A stretch of 64,000 bases of DNA from JABMNT01 sp048262655. Its GTDB lineage: Bacteria; Pseudomonadota; Alphaproteobacteria; Rhodospirillales; Casp-alpha2. The stretch's first letter is position 1, and each line of letters begins with the position of its first letter. The stretch is taken from contig JBLXEY010000001.1 in assembly GCA_048262655.1 (NCBI GenBank), forward strand, positions 682,001 through 746,000, written 5' to 3'. Positions 25,418-35,400 of the stretch are shown in pieces. The translations under genes and the position numbers were made by a program. Under the pieces are notes generated by a model. That model did not search any database. It had not been told where the DNA came from and was given only the letters and a program-made list of their open reading frames with translations.

Positions 25418-26920
25418 ATGACTTTCTGCGTTCTTACGGCCTTCATATCTCATGAAACGGCAACCTTTAGCAAACGTTTCACGACCCTGAACGACTTTCA
25501 GAATGGAACCTTGCTGTACGGTGAGGATATCGCGCGGAAGACGGTTTCCAAGAATATTGAACCCGCCGGTTTTCTTGAAGCAGCGGAACGCTTCGGCTGG
25601 GACCTTATTCATACCATAGCCGCCTCCGCTACACCCTCTGGCCCCGTCCAGCGAGATGCCTGGGCGGTTCTGTCAGGTAAGGTTCTAGACAATGCGCAAA
25701 ACCACCGCGCGCAAATTGATGGGGTTCTTTTGAGCCTGCATGGGGCGATGGCGATTGAGGACGACTTCGACGCAGAAGGCCTATTACTAGCGCAGTTACG
25801 CGACATCCTCGGCTTAGACAAACCAATTGTCGTGACCCTTGATCTACACGCCAATGTCACTGACCGGATGGTCGCAAATTGTGACGCCTTGTTTGCCTAT
25901 CGTACCTATCCACATGTTGATCAGATTTCAACGGTACTGCGGGCCGCCACAACTCTCGACCGCACGCTTCGCCATGAAATCCGCCCCAAGACGATCGTCG
26001 CACGGCGCTCAATGGTAAAGGGTCTGGACCATGGTCGGACAACCGTTGAAAATCCAATGACTGAGTTACTGGCACAGGCTGAAACGTTGGAGCAGCAGGA
26101 TGATAATCTCATCACGATTAGCCTGTGCGCCGGTTTTCGGTTAACAGACGTTGAACAGGCAGGCCCAAGTGTGACAATTACCAGTGACGGTGAGGGACTA
26201 ACCTACGCTGCGATGGCCGAACATTTTATGGACTATGCTTGGGAACAACGGCATTTCGATTCAAATTCATACCTGAGTGTCGATGCCTGCATTGCCTGTC
26301 TTGAGGAAATTCTGGCGATACCGGGAGCCACAAACGCTGGTCCAATTGTGATCGCAGACTATTCAGATAATCCGGGTTCCGGTGCCTATGGTGATTCGAC
26401 ATTTCTCCTTAAAGGTTTGCTGGACGCCAAAGTCAACAAAGCGGCATTTGGGACAATTTTTGACCCGGCGGCGGCAGCTCAATTGGCGGCAGCTGGTATT
26501 GGTGCTGAAACATCTTTGTTTATCGGCGGTAAGACGGACCCCAAATTTGGGCCACCGATCTTTGTGTCTGGTCGCGTCAAACAGATCACAACCGGGCAAT
26601 ATACAGCTCAAGGCCCCTATGCACGGGGCAAGGAACAGAATTTGGGCACCACGGTGGTCTTCCATGTGGCTGGGGTCGACGTCCTGATTTCGTCAAAATG
26701 TATCCAGATAACCGAACTTGAAACATTTTCGCACGCGAATATAGCACCAGGTGCGTGCGACATTATTGTCGTCAAATCCAAACAGCACTTCCGCGCAGCA
26801 TTTGAGCCCATTGCAAGCCAGGTTCTTATTGTTGATAGTGGAGCAATGGCGACCGAAGACATCACAAGATTGCCATATAAAAACCTGCGACGCCCTATTT
26901 ACCCGCTAGATTTGGAATAA
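25418..26920 (+). CDS. M81 family metallopeptidase (MlrC-like), copy 2
   Basis: This 500-residue MlrC homologue shares all family landmarks: TAFISHETATFS, LLSLHGAMAIEDD, VVTLDLHANVTDRM, YRTYPHVDQ, KGLDHGRTTVENPM, DYSDNPGSGAYGDST, and VVKSKQHFRAAFEPIA near the end. The end PLDLE resembles copy 1 (PLDLD). The start lacks an obvious ribosome binding site. It is divergent from the M20-amidase-MlrC operon across 191 bp and runs straight into the EamA-type exporter gene. The presence of two diverged copies within 5 kb suggests different substrates rather than recent duplication. Confidence 0.9.
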   Translation: MTFCVLTAFISHETATFSKRFTTLNDFQNGTLLYGEDIARKTVSKNIEPAGFLEAAERFGWDLIHTIAASATPSGPVQRDAWAVLSGKVLDNAQNHRAQIDGVLLSLHGAMAIEDDFDAEGLLLAQLRDILGLDKPIVVTLDLHANVTDRMVANCDALFAYRTYPHVDQISTVLRAATTLDRTLRHEIRPKTIVARRSMVKGLDHGRTTVENPMTELLAQAETLEQQDDNLITISLCAGFRLTDVEQAGPSVTITSDGEGLTYAAMAEHFMDYAWEQRHFDSNSYLSVDACIACLEEILAIPGATNAGPIVIADYSDNPGSGAYGDSTFLLKGLLDAKVNKAAFGTIFDPAAAAQLAAAGIGAETSLFIGGKTDPKFGPPIFVSGRVKQITTGQYTAQGPYARGKEQNLGTTVVFHVAGVDVLISSKCIQITELETFSHANIAPGACDIIVVKSKQHFRAAFEPIASQVLIVDSGAMATEDITRLPYKNLRRPIYPLDLE

Positions 26921-26924
26921 CGAA

Positions 26925-27854
26925 CTGATCCAATCAAACGATAATAATCGGAAAGAAATACCACCATTAGTACGTAGCGCGCTGTGGATAATCGCGTCTT
27001 GCGGATTATTATCAACGCTGGCGGCAATCGCACGCCATCTATCGTTGGAAGGCATGCACCCAAATATGATTGCTTTCTCGCGTATGTTGCTTGCCCTTAT
27101 GTGTATGCTCCCCTGGGCTTGGCGTGTTGGCTGGCATGAAATTAAGACAGACAAACTGGGGCTGTATTGCTTCCGGGCTTTAATCAGCACCGGCGCCCTG
27201 ATGACCTGGTTCTGGGCTATTTCACTGATCACAATCGCCGAGATAACCGCGTTGAGCTTTCTCGCCCCTCTGTTCGCGACCATCGGTGCCGCCATATTCC
27301 TTAAAGAAAAAGTACGGGCGCCTCGGTGGATCGCGACGCTAATCGGATTTATAGGAGCGCTTATCATTATTCGACCTGGGCTGATCGAAATGTCGCAGGG
27401 CAGTTGGCTCGCCCTGATTGGTGCGGGCCTGGTCGGCATATCCATTCTCAATATCAAAACGCTAAGCCGCACAGAAAGCCCCAACAAAGTTGTGTTTTAT
27501 ATGAGCCTGCTTATGACCCCACTGGCCTTAATTCCGGCCTTGTTCAGCTGGCAAATGCCGCCACCTGAATTATGGGGTTGGGTGTTGGCAATGGGCCCGG
27601 TCGCCGTTTTGGCCCACATTACACTGGTAAACGCCTATGCACTTTCAGATGCATCAGCCGTGGTTCCGTTTGATTTTTCACGTTTACTGTTCGCGGTTGT
27701 TATCGGTTGGTTTGCTTTTGGCGAAGTTGCGGATGTCTGGACCTGGGTCGGAGGCATCGTCATTTTTTCTTCATCGATTTATATTGCGCGCCGAGAAAGT
27801 TTTAAAAAGGATGCGCCTGCTGTCTTGGCAATGGAACGAAAAACTGAGCCCTAA
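26925..27854 (+). CDS. EamA (DMT superfamily) transporter; start codon unclear
   Basis: This drug/metabolite transporter has two EamA repeats and about ten spans. Typical segments are EGMHPNMIAFSRMLLALMCM, ALSFLAPLFATIGAAIFLKE and NAYALSDASAVVPFDFSRLL. The first span (SALWIIASCGLLSTLAAIA) is encoded upstream of the first usual start codon, a TTG at 27045. From the in-frame stop at 26907 onward no ATG, GTG or TTG occurs before it. The CTG at 26925, which has GGAA 7 bp upstream, is therefore given as a possible start; ATT at 26910 is another. Either a rare start codon is used or the start has been lost. It is probably cotranscribed with MlrC copy 2 and may export or import amino acids. Confidence 0.75.
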   Translation: MIQSNDNNRKEIPPLVRSALWIIASCGLLSTLAAIARHLSLEGMHPNMIAFSRMLLALMCMLPWAWRVGWHEIKTDKLGLYCFRALISTGALMTWFWAISLITIAEITALSFLAPLFATIGAAIFLKEKVRAPRWIATLIGFIGALIIIRPGLIEMSQGSWLALIGAGLVGISILNIKTLSRTESPNKVVFYMSLLMTPLALIPALFSWQMPPPELWGWVLAMGPVAVLAHITLVNAYALSDASAVVPFDFSRLLFAVVIGWFAFGEVADVWTWVGGIVIFSSSIYIARRESFKKDAPAVLAMERKTEP

Positions 27855-27923
27855 TTGCGATTCTGATGCTTGTCCGTCCGAAAATTGGGTTACATAATCG
27901 TCCCTCGACAAAGGATTAGGACA

Positions 27924-29393
27924 ATGACGAAAGCTCGCTCTCACATACTTATTCTCCTCGTTCTGTGTGCCGGTTTAATGACAGCCGGTTGCTCGACGAA
28001 CCGCGCGACAGGCAATCAGAGCTTCACCGCATTTATGTCGGAAGAAGAAGAGAAAAAGGTTGGCGCACAGGAACATCCGAAGATTATCAAAGAATTTGGA
28101 GGAGAATATCAGGCGGAACCACTGCAAGCTTATGTCACGCGGGTCGGCAAAGCGCTGGCCGCCGTTTCGGAAGTCCCCGATCTGCCTTACACGTTTACGA
28201 TCCTAAATGATGAAAAGGTTAATGCTTTTGCCCTGCCGGGCGGCTACGTTTACATCACCCGCGGGTTGCTGGCTCTTGCCGAAAATGAAGCCGAAATGGC
28301 CGGGGTTCTGGCTCATGAAATCGGCCATATAACAGCCCGCCACTCGGCCCAGCGACACTCAACAAATGTCGCAACAAATATTGGCTTAACAGTGCTTGGT
28401 GTCCTTGGCAGCGCTGTTGGCGTTCCGTCCGGCCTGGGGCAGGCCGTTTCTGCCGGCGCACAGGCTGTTGTCCAGGGTTATTCCCGTGAACAAGAACTTG
28501 AAGCAGACATGCTTGGCGTCAGATATATGACGCGATTGGGTTATGACCCGGACGGCATGACAACATTTTTCAAGAAGCTTGATGCCCATTCAAAACTGGA
28601 AGCAAAGTCGGCGGGTCTTGATGGGGTTAGCCATAACATCATGTCCACCCACCCTCGTACCACAGATCGCATCAAACAGGCGATCCGATTGGCTAAAACC
28701 AAAAGTATTGAAAACCCCATAAGTGGTCGAGATACCTATTTAGCGAACATCGATGGCCTGGTCTTCGGCGATGACCCTTCGCAAGGGGTTAGAACCGGTC
28801 GCGTCTTTACCCACCCTGCCTTGCGCATCACCTATAAGGTTCCACCAGACTTTGTCCTGTTCAACTCCAGTAAAAATGTGACAGCTGTAGGGCCTGATAA
28901 GGCGAAGATTATTTTTGATATGGCCAATGCTGATGCGGTTCGAAAATCGGGCAGTTTGCTTAACTATGTGCGATCTGTTTGGGGCCGGAATATCGGGCTC
29001 GGTGGTTTGGAAGAGCTTGAAATAAACGGCATGCCAGCCGCGACTGGAGCCGGTCGCTTGAACTCTGTTGACGTCAGGCTGATCGCGATTGACGGGGGCA
29101 AGAATCAGATATTTCAGTTCGCCTTTATAACGCCGCCGCAAACCACGGCAAAACTAAGCACAGAACTGCAGCGTACGACATACAGTTTTCGCCGTCTAAG
29201 CTTGACACAAGCCAATGCCATCCAGCCGTTACGGGTCAGATCCGTCAAGGTAAAGAAGGGGGATACCATCGCCTCCTTGAGCCAAAAGCTGCCATTTGAA
29301 AAGTATCAGACGGAGTGGTTCATGCTGATCAACTCTCTGACCACGGGACAAAAATTGGTCCCGGGCCAAACCGTAAAAATCATTACACAATAA
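27924..29393 (+). CDS. M48 family metalloprotease lipoprotein with C-terminal LysM-like segment
   Basis: This 489-residue BepA/Oma1-like zinc protease has a lipoprotein signal peptide with lipobox LMTAGC (Cys23), so it should sit in the periplasm on the outer membrane. The zinc motif is HEIGH (131-135) and the third ligand lies in EQELEADMLGVRYM. A tail from about residue 440 (VKVKKGDTIASLSQKL, LINSLTTGQKLVPGQTVKII) resembles a LysM/peptidase-associated domain. ATG 27924 is chosen because GGATTAGG lies upstream and it begins the signal peptide directly. It probably acts in outer-membrane protein quality control. Its stop codon abuts a terminator shared with the convergent carD-like gene. Confidence 0.92.
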   Translation: MTKARSHILILLVLCAGLMTAGCSTNRATGNQSFTAFMSEEEEKKVGAQEHPKIIKEFGGEYQAEPLQAYVTRVGKALAAVSEVPDLPYTFTILNDEKVNAFALPGGYVYITRGLLALAENEAEMAGVLAHEIGHITARHSAQRHSTNVATNIGLTVLGVLGSAVGVPSGLGQAVSAGAQAVVQGYSREQELEADMLGVRYMTRLGYDPDGMTTFFKKLDAHSKLEAKSAGLDGVSHNIMSTHPRTTDRIKQAIRLAKTKSIENPISGRDTYLANIDGLVFGDDPSQGVRTGRVFTHPALRITYKVPPDFVLFNSSKNVTAVGPDKAKIIFDMANADAVRKSGSLLNYVRSVWGRNIGLGGLEELEINGMPAATGAGRLNSVDVRLIAIDGGKNQIFQFAFITPPQTTAKLSTELQRTTYSFRRLSLTQANAIQPLRVRSVKVKKGDTIASLSQKLPFEKYQTEWFMLINSLTTGQKLVPGQTVKIITQ

Positions 29394-29420
29394 AAAGCCC
29401 CGCCAAAGAAGGCAGGGCTT
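29391..29420 (-). terminator. Intrinsic terminator of the carD-like gene
   Basis: AAGCCCCGCC (29395-29404) and GGCAGGGCTT (29411-29420) form a 10-bp stem with one mismatch and a 6-nt loop. On the minus strand the hairpin is followed by TTTTTA, which is complementary to the M48 stop region. The hairpin may also end plus-strand transcription of the M48 gene. Confidence 0.8.
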
Positions 29421-29446
29421 GATACAACCAATAACTTTTTATCTGG

Positions 29447-29944
29447 CTAGGCGGCTTGCAAGACCTGAACCATTTTATCTGTTGCCGACTCAACATCAGT
29501 CTTGTCGACTGCAGCCAGTTCACTTGCCAATCGGTCCCGCGCCGCTTCATAGATTTGACGCTCACTAAATGACTGATCTGGCTGTCCAACATTCCGATGG
29601 AGGTCGCGAACAACTTCAGCAATCGATACCGGATTCCCGGAATTGATCTTTGCTTCATACTCCTGCGCCCGTCGGCTCCACATCGTGCGCTTGACACGGG
29701 CACGTCCGCGAAGGGTTGTCATTGCTTCTTCCATCATTTTACGTGAACTGAGTTTCCGCAATCCAGATGTCGCCGCTTTTTCAGTTGGGACACGCAGTGT
29801 CATGCGATCTTTATCAAATGTGATAACGATTAACTCCAGCTTGTGCCCGGCAATTTCCTGCTTCTCAATTGCCTCGACCTTGCCAACCCCATGCGTGGGG
29901 TAAACAACGTAATCGCCTTCCTTAAACGGAATATCAGCTGCCAT
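29447..29944 (-). CDS. CarD/CdnL-type RNA polymerase-binding regulator
   Basis: This 165-residue protein has the CarD N-terminal RNA polymerase-interacting domain (PFKEGDYVVYPTHGVGKVEA and KLELIVITFDKDRMTLRVPT). A helical DNA-binding C-terminal part follows (RGRARVKRTMWSRRAQEYEA, SIAEVVRDLHRN, SFSERQIYEAARDRLASELA). CarD/CdnL proteins bind the polymerase beta subunit and stabilise open promoter complexes, notably at rRNA promoters. The ATG at 29944 matches the usual family start; a longer in-frame extension is not supported by family style. It is followed by the bidirectional hairpin at 29391-29420. Confidence 0.93.
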   Translation of the reverse strand: MAADIPFKEGDYVVYPTHGVGKVEAIEKQEIAGHKLELIVITFDKDRMTLRVPTEKAATSGLRKLSSRKMMEEAMTTLRGRARVKRTMWSRRAQEYEAKINSGNPVSIAEVVRDLHRNVGQPDQSFSERQIYEAARDRLASELAAVDKTDVESATDKMVQVLQAA

Positions 29945-30178
29945 AATTCTTCGAACTCCAAATGCTCGTGTGGATTCTGTACACAAGAATTCCACAGGTA
30001 GGTCTAAACAAATGCCGTCAGCGTCATACTTCGCGGCGGCGAATACAAAATTTAAGGCGTCGCAAAACAACGCTCGCATTTCCGAAATCAGATCCAAAAT
30101 GCCAAAAGCAGCATGCCGTGTGCACAAGATTTGCACCCGCTATGCTCCTATAATCTTAAATATAGCACAAAATCTGGC

Positions 30179-30214
30179 AAAAAACAGCCCCACACAATCT
30201 GAACGGGGCGGTTT
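30179..30214 (-). terminator. Intrinsic terminator of fdxA
   Basis: On the minus strand AAACCGCCCC (30214-30205) pairs with GGGGCTGTTT (30191-30182) with one mismatch and a 13-nt loop, and a run of six T ends at 30179. It starts 8 bp after the ferredoxin stop codon. Confidence 0.75.
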
Positions 30215-30221
30215 TTAGATG

Positions 30222-30557
30222 TTAATCGCCCTGACCCGGGTTAGGGCTCAACATTTCGGCTTTTCCGGGCTTGCCATCCCAATCGGCCCCATCCGCGGGT
30301 GACTCGCCCTTATGGGTAATGTTAGGCCATTCTGCGGCATATTTCGCGTTGATTTCCAGCCATTTTTCGACGCCAGGTTCCGTATCCGGTAAAATCGCCT
30401 CCGCAGGACACTCTGGCTCACAAACGCCGCAATCAATGCATTCATCAGGATGAATAACCAAGAAGTTTTCGCCCACATAGAAACAATCGACAGGGCAAAC
30501 CTCGACGCAGTCCTGATATTTACATTTGATACAATTTTCAACAACGACGTAAGTCAT
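30222..30557 (-). CDS. fdxA: Ferredoxin FdxA (7Fe-8S type)
   Basis: This 111-residue ferredoxin begins TYVVVENCIKCKYQDCVEVC. The first cluster motif (CIKCKYQDCVEVCP) and the second (CIDCGVCEPECP) give the spacing of seven-iron ferredoxins (one 3Fe-4S and one 4Fe-4S cluster). The C-terminal extension of about 45 residues (WLEINAKYAAEWPNIT) is typical of alphaproteobacterial FdxA. It is a cytoplasmic electron carrier. The neighbouring carD-like gene is downstream on the same strand, separated by a terminator, an arrangement frequent in Rhodospirillales. Confidence 0.95.
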   Translation of the reverse strand: MTYVVVENCIKCKYQDCVEVCPVDCFYVGENFLVIHPDECIDCGVCEPECPAEAILPDTEPGVEKWLEINAKYAAEWPNITHKGESPADGADWDGKPGKAEMLSPNPGQGD

Positions 30558-30618
30558 AAAATTCTCCGTTCGAAAAACATCTTATCAGCCTTAATGCGCG
30601 GCTAATTTGTGTTTAGGC

Positions 30619-31086
30619 TCACTGGGCTTGTATGTCCAGACGGGCCATCACCCTTTTTTTCGCATCTCCAGCCTCGCGGTCCGGGATATGCAATAACCCT
30701 GATAATCTGCGCATTAAATTGGCTTCAAAATCATGGATTTCTCCATCTGCCAGGGTAACTTCCCATAGCATTTCCAACAATCCAATCCTCGCATCATGAT
30801 CATAGGCATTATTGACCTGACGAACAAAACCAAAATGATCCACCGATCGGTCGACGGCTGTACTTGCGTCGTCAATCAACCGCACAACGTCATTGACGTC
30901 GAGATCAAATTGCTTTGCCATTAGCGCAGCTATCGTTTGGCGCTCTTGTTCATCGAAATCACCATCAATACAGGCGACTTCCACCAATAGGGCGGCGGCC
31001 GCAGCATCAGCATCAGAAACGGTATTTGTTTCGTCTGCCTTTGGGCTATCGGCGCCCATTACCATTTTGCGAATAAGTTCAATCAT
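30619..31086 (-). CDS. TerB-fold protein (second copy in window)
   Basis: This protein of about 155 residues has the TerB pattern AALLVEVACIDGDFDEQERQ with acidic metal-binding-like residues. A second half reads LLEMLWEVTLADGEIHDFEA followed by NLMRRLSGLLHIPDREAGDA. The ATG at 31086 (MIELIRKMVMG) is preferred; an upstream in-frame start would add 14 residues. This is the DjlA/TerB-like family often found as a single gene in alphaproteobacteria, here just upstream of fdxA. It is unlikely to mean tellurite resistance by itself. It differs clearly in sequence from the TerB protein at 16324. Confidence 0.8.
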   Translation of the reverse strand: MIELIRKMVMGADSPKADETNTVSDADAAAAALLVEVACIDGDFDEQERQTIAALMAKQFDLDVNDVVRLIDDASTAVDRSVDHFGFVRQVNNAYDHDARIGLLEMLWEVTLADGEIHDFEANLMRRLSGLLHIPDREAGDAKKRVMARLDIQAQ

Positions 31087-31181
31087 ATGCACTGCGTACC
31101 ATAAGTCCGGCCTGATCCGCAACCCCACCTGAATTGCGGTTTTTCTTGCGCCCGAAGGCGGTTGCTCTTACCAATAGGAAG

Positions 31182-31817
31182 ATGAATGATACAAATAATC
31201 AGCCTGATCGACATCTCAACTATCCCGCAACCGAACGCAATCGGGAAGCGATTCTGGATGTCTTGAAAGAGAACCTGCCCGACACGGGAACAGTCTTGGA
31301 AGTTGCCTCAGGATCCGGGCAACATGTCACTTACTTTGCGAAACATATTCCCCATCTGAACTGGCAACCCAGCGACCCAGAACCGGCGGCTCGCGACTCG
31401 ATAGATGCGTGGCGCACAACAAACTCTGTTGAAGCGAATGTAGCGCCCGCCATAGACATTGACGCACGTATTGATATTTGGTCGGTCGCCCACCTTAAGG
31501 ATGTATCAGCAATCATGTCGGTCAATATGATCCACATTTCGCCTTGGGACGCGAGCCTGGGACTGATCCGCAATGCAAGTCGAATCTTGCCGCCGCAAGG
31601 CGTGCTCTATCTCTATGGGCCATTTAAAGTGGGGGGCGTCCACATTTCGCAATCGAATGCCGAGTTTGACATTTCACTGCAATCTGAAAATCCGGATTGG
31701 GGTGTCAGAAACCTCGATGATGTCGCGGAAGAAGCCTTAAAACAGGATTTTCAACTCATGAAAACCGTACGAATGCCCGCGAACAACCTATCTGTCATAT
31801 TTCATCGGAAAGACTAG
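31182..31817 (+). CDS. DUF938 family SAM-dependent methyltransferase
   Basis: This 211-residue protein begins MNDTNNQPDRHLNYPATERN and shows a class I methyltransferase fold: the SAM site VLEVASGSGQHVTYFAK, the DUF938-typical WQPSDPEPAARDSI, and NMIHISPWDASLGLI. The ATG at 31182 is chosen for family fit although the AGGAAG ribosome binding site is very close to it; TTG codons further upstream are in frame. The gene is divergent from the TerB gene and converges with greA. The substrate of DUF938 enzymes is not known. Confidence 0.85.
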   Translation: MNDTNNQPDRHLNYPATERNREAILDVLKENLPDTGTVLEVASGSGQHVTYFAKHIPHLNWQPSDPEPAARDSIDAWRTTNSVEANVAPAIDIDARIDIWSVAHLKDVSAIMSVNMIHISPWDASLGLIRNASRILPPQGVLYLYGPFKVGGVHISQSNAEFDISLQSENPDWGVRNLDDVAEEALKQDFQLMKTVRMPANNLSVIFHRKD

Positions 31818-31848
31818 GCAAAGCAGCCCCTAAAGGAACGATATCCGA

Positions 31849-32322
31849 TTATTTATAGATCACTTCGCAGATTTCGTAACCTTTAGCACCTCCGGGTGCA
31901 GCCACTTCAATCGAATCACCGACACTTTTACCAATCATGGCCCGTGACATAGGTGAGGTCACCGAAATTTTGCCTTGGGTAATATCGGCTTCATAAGCTC
32001 CGACGATCTGATAGGTCAATTCCTCATCGGTATCTTCATCAGCGATCATCACCGTCGCGCCAAAGCGCACGATATCACCGGTCAATTTTGATGGATCGAT
32101 AACGTCTGCGCAGCTGATAACGCCCTCAAGCTCGGTTATGCGACCTTCAACGAAACTTTGCCGCTCGCGTGCAGCATGATACTCGGCATTTTCAGACAAA
32201 TCGCCATGTTCACGTGCTTCAGCGATCGCACGAATGATCTCCAGACGCTCTTCATTTTTAAGCTTTCTGAGCTCAGCTTCCAATACCGTCAACCCGTCTC
32301 GGGTCATGGGGACCTTTTCCAT
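31849..32322 (-). CDS. greA: Transcription elongation factor GreA
   Basis: This 157-residue protein has the coiled-coil N-terminal domain (VPMTRDGLTVLEAELRKLKN, EAREHGDLSENAEYHAARER with the catalytic acidic tip). The FKBP-like C-terminal domain ends ISVTSPMSRAMIGKSVGDSI and GGAKGYEICEVIY. GreA stimulates cleavage of backtracked RNA by RNA polymerase. It lies about 110 bp downstream of carB on the same strand, an order common in alphaproteobacteria, with an inverted repeat in between. Confidence 0.97.
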   Translation of the reverse strand: MEKVPMTRDGLTVLEAELRKLKNEERLEIIRAIAEAREHGDLSENAEYHAARERQSFVEGRITELEGVISCADVIDPSKLTGDIVRFGATVMIADEDTDEELTYQIVGAYEADITQGKISVTSPMSRAMIGKSVGDSIEVAAPGGAKGYEICEVIYK

Positions 32323-32359
32323 GGCCGTTTCACCTTAATTAACTTGTTAACAAACAATA

Positions 32360-32396
32360 CCGCGCTCACAACGCCTTGGGCTCCAAGGCATCGCGG
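32360..32396. repeat. Inverted repeat between carB and greA
   Basis: GCCTTGG (32373-32379) and CCAAGGC (32383-32389) form a 7-bp stem with a 3-nt loop, and outer arms CCGCG (32360-32364) and CGCGG (32392-32396) extend it. No T-run follows in the minus direction, so it is more likely a processing or partial attenuation hairpin than a full terminator. Confidence 0.45.
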
Positions 32397-32431
32397 AAGG
32401 ACAATCTGTTAAGAAAAATAAATCCGCGCTT

Positions 32432-35400
32432 TTAGAACGTTTCCTCAAAATAAGCCTGTAGAGGCTGAACTTCAAGTCTTGCGGTTCTGAGCGCGGCTAA
32501 CGCCTCAACCGTCGCCTGCGCACCTGTCATCGTGGTCACGTGGGGAACCCCGTTGGTCAGCGCTGATCTGCGGATTGAATAACTGTCTGAAACCGCCTGT
32601 GCGCCCTCTGTTGTGTTAATGACCAATTGAATTTCTCCATTCACAATTGCGTCCTCACAATGCGGTCGTCCTTCAAGAACTTTATTAACCCTTTGAACGC
32701 CCAGGCCCTGCTCCGATAAATAGGTTTGTGTGCCCCCGGTTGCCATCAAGCTAAAGCCAAGCTCGCCTAGCTTTTTAGCCAGTATGGCTGCCGCAGGTTT
32801 GTCTCGATCCTTTACAGAAATAAAGGCACAACCTTTTAAGGGCATCTTGTTTCCAGCACCAAGTTGCGCTTTCGCATAAGCTCGCGCAAAATCTTGATCC
32901 AGCCCCATAACCTCACCCGTCGATTTCATTTCCGGGCCCAGAATGGTATCCACACCCGGGAAGCGGGCAAACGGGAATACGGCTTCCTTGACTGCGATAT
33001 GCGCGTTTCTGGCCCGGCCATCAAGATCAAACGACTTCAGTTTTTCACCCGCCATAACCCGGGCCGCAATCTTGGCAATAGGCACGCCGGTTGCTTTGGC
33101 AACAAATGGGACAGTCCGGCTCGCTCTGGGATTCACTTCAATAATATAAATCGTCTCATCCTTAATCGCGAATTGAACGTTCATCAATCCAACGACTTTG
33201 AGGGCTTTGGCAAGGGCGATCGATTGACGTTCCATCTCATCAATAATCGACCGTGACAAAGAAAATGGCGGCAATGAACAGGCGGAATCTCCTGAATGGA
33301 TGCCCGCTTCTTCAATATGTTGCATGATACCTGCAACAAAAACATCTTCGCCATCTGAGATCGCATCAACATCACACTCAATCGCGTCCTGCAGATAGCT
33401 GTCTAGCAAGACCGGGCTATCTCCTGACACCTGAACAGCTTCCGACATATACCGGCGCAGCGCATTCAGGTCATGAACGATTTCCATGGCTCTGCCACCA
33501 AGGACGTAAGATGGGCGAATCACCAGTGGGTAGCCAATGTCACCGGCGACGGCTTCCGCCTCTTCGTTCGAGCGTGCCAAACCATTCTTGGGCTGTCGCA
33601 AATCCAAATCTTGAAGCAGCTTCTGAAACCGTTCGCGATCTTCTGCCAGATCAATGGCATCCGGGCTGGTGCCCAGGATCGGAATTCCAGCTTCTTCCAA
33701 AGCGTTCGAGAGCTTCAGTGGTGTCTGCCCGCCCAGTTGGACTATACAGCCCAGGAAATCACCTTTCGATTGCTCAACCCGAACCAATTCAACGACGTCT
33801 TCTTGTGTTAACGGCTCAAAATACAGGCGATCAGATGTGTCATAATCCGTTGAGACCGTCTCCGGGTTGCAGTTGACCATGATCGCTTCAATGCCGGCCT
33901 CCTTAAGGGCATAGGCGGCATGGACACAGCAATAGTCAAACTCAATGCCCTGACCAATCCGATTTGGACCACCGCCCAAAATCGCAACTTTTTTCCGGTC
34001 GCTCGGATTTGCCTCGCACTCCGCGGGGCGCTCCCCGTCCCCTTCATAAGTGGAGTACATATATGACGTTTGAGACGCGAACTCTCCCGCACAGGTATCA
34101 ACCCTTTTGTAAACTGGGTTTACACCTAACGCGCGACGAGTCGCGGAGACATCGGCCTCTCTCGCGCCAACCAGCTCAGCAAGTCTGGCATCAGAAAATC
34201 CCTGTTTTTTAAGGTTAAGGAAATCGCGAAACTCCGTTGGCAGCCCGTTCAAACGGACGTCTTCTTCCGCATCGACAAGGGCCCTGATCTGATCGACAAA
34301 CCACGGATCAAAGCTGCTGGCGGTCTGAATTTCTTCGTTCGTTAACCCCAGCCGCATCGCCTGCGCGATCACCCGAAATCTCTCTGGACGGCGTTCGTGC
34401 AATGCGGCTTTGATGATATCCTTATGAACGATATCCCCATCGACAGCCCCTTCGATCTCGATTTCATTGAGACCCGTTAAATCTGTTTCCATCGAGCGCA
34501 AGCCCTTTTGGAACGATTCAGCGAAAGTCCGGCCAATTGACATCCCTTCGCCGACCGACTTCATGGACGTTGTCAGCAAGGCGTCGGTTCCCGGGAACTT
34601 CTCAAATGTAAACCGCGGAATTTTGGTAACAACATAATCAATGGTCGGTTCAAATGAAGCCGGTGTTACACCGGTAATGTCATTGTCCAATTCATCAAGC
34701 GTATAACCGACAGCCAGTTTTGCGGCGACCTTGGCGATCGGAAACCCGGTTGCTTTCGATGCCAACGCCGAAGACCGACTAACGCGTGGGTTCATTTCGA
34801 TGACAATCAAACGGCCGTTCTCAGGATTTACCGCAAACTGGACGTTCGATCCCCCTGTCTCGACACCAATCTCGCGCAGCACCGCAATCGAAGCATTACG
34901 CATGATCTGGTATTCTTTGTCAGTCAAGGTAAGCGCCGGTGCAACGGTCACGGAGTCTCCGGTATGCACGCCCATTGGGTCAACGTTTTCAATGGAACAA
35001 ATAATAATACAGTTGTCGTTGGTATCTCGGACAACCTCCATTTCATATTCTTTCCAGCCCAACACCGATTCTTCGACCAAAACTTCGCCGACGGGCGATG
35101 CAACAAGCCCGCCTGCGACGATGCTCTCGTATTCATCCCGGTTATAAGCAATGCCACCGCCGATTCCGCCCATGGTAAAAGACGGGCGTATAATGAGCGG
35201 CAAACCAATGTTGACCATGGCCTCACGCGCCTCTTCCATGGTTTTAACAACTTCACTTTTCGGCGTATCAAGGCCAATTTTTGTCATTGCATCGCGAAAC
35301 TTCAGCCGGTCTTCGGCCTTATCGATCACATCGGCTTTGGCACCGATCATTTCGACACCATGCTTCTCCAGAACACCATTTTCAGAAAGCGTGATACCCG

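Noticed and set aside
26906..27487. 193-residue minus-strand frame opposite the EamA gene
   Set aside because: Its sequence is the antisense of a hydrophobic transporter with no family features; the plus strand has clear EamA repeats.
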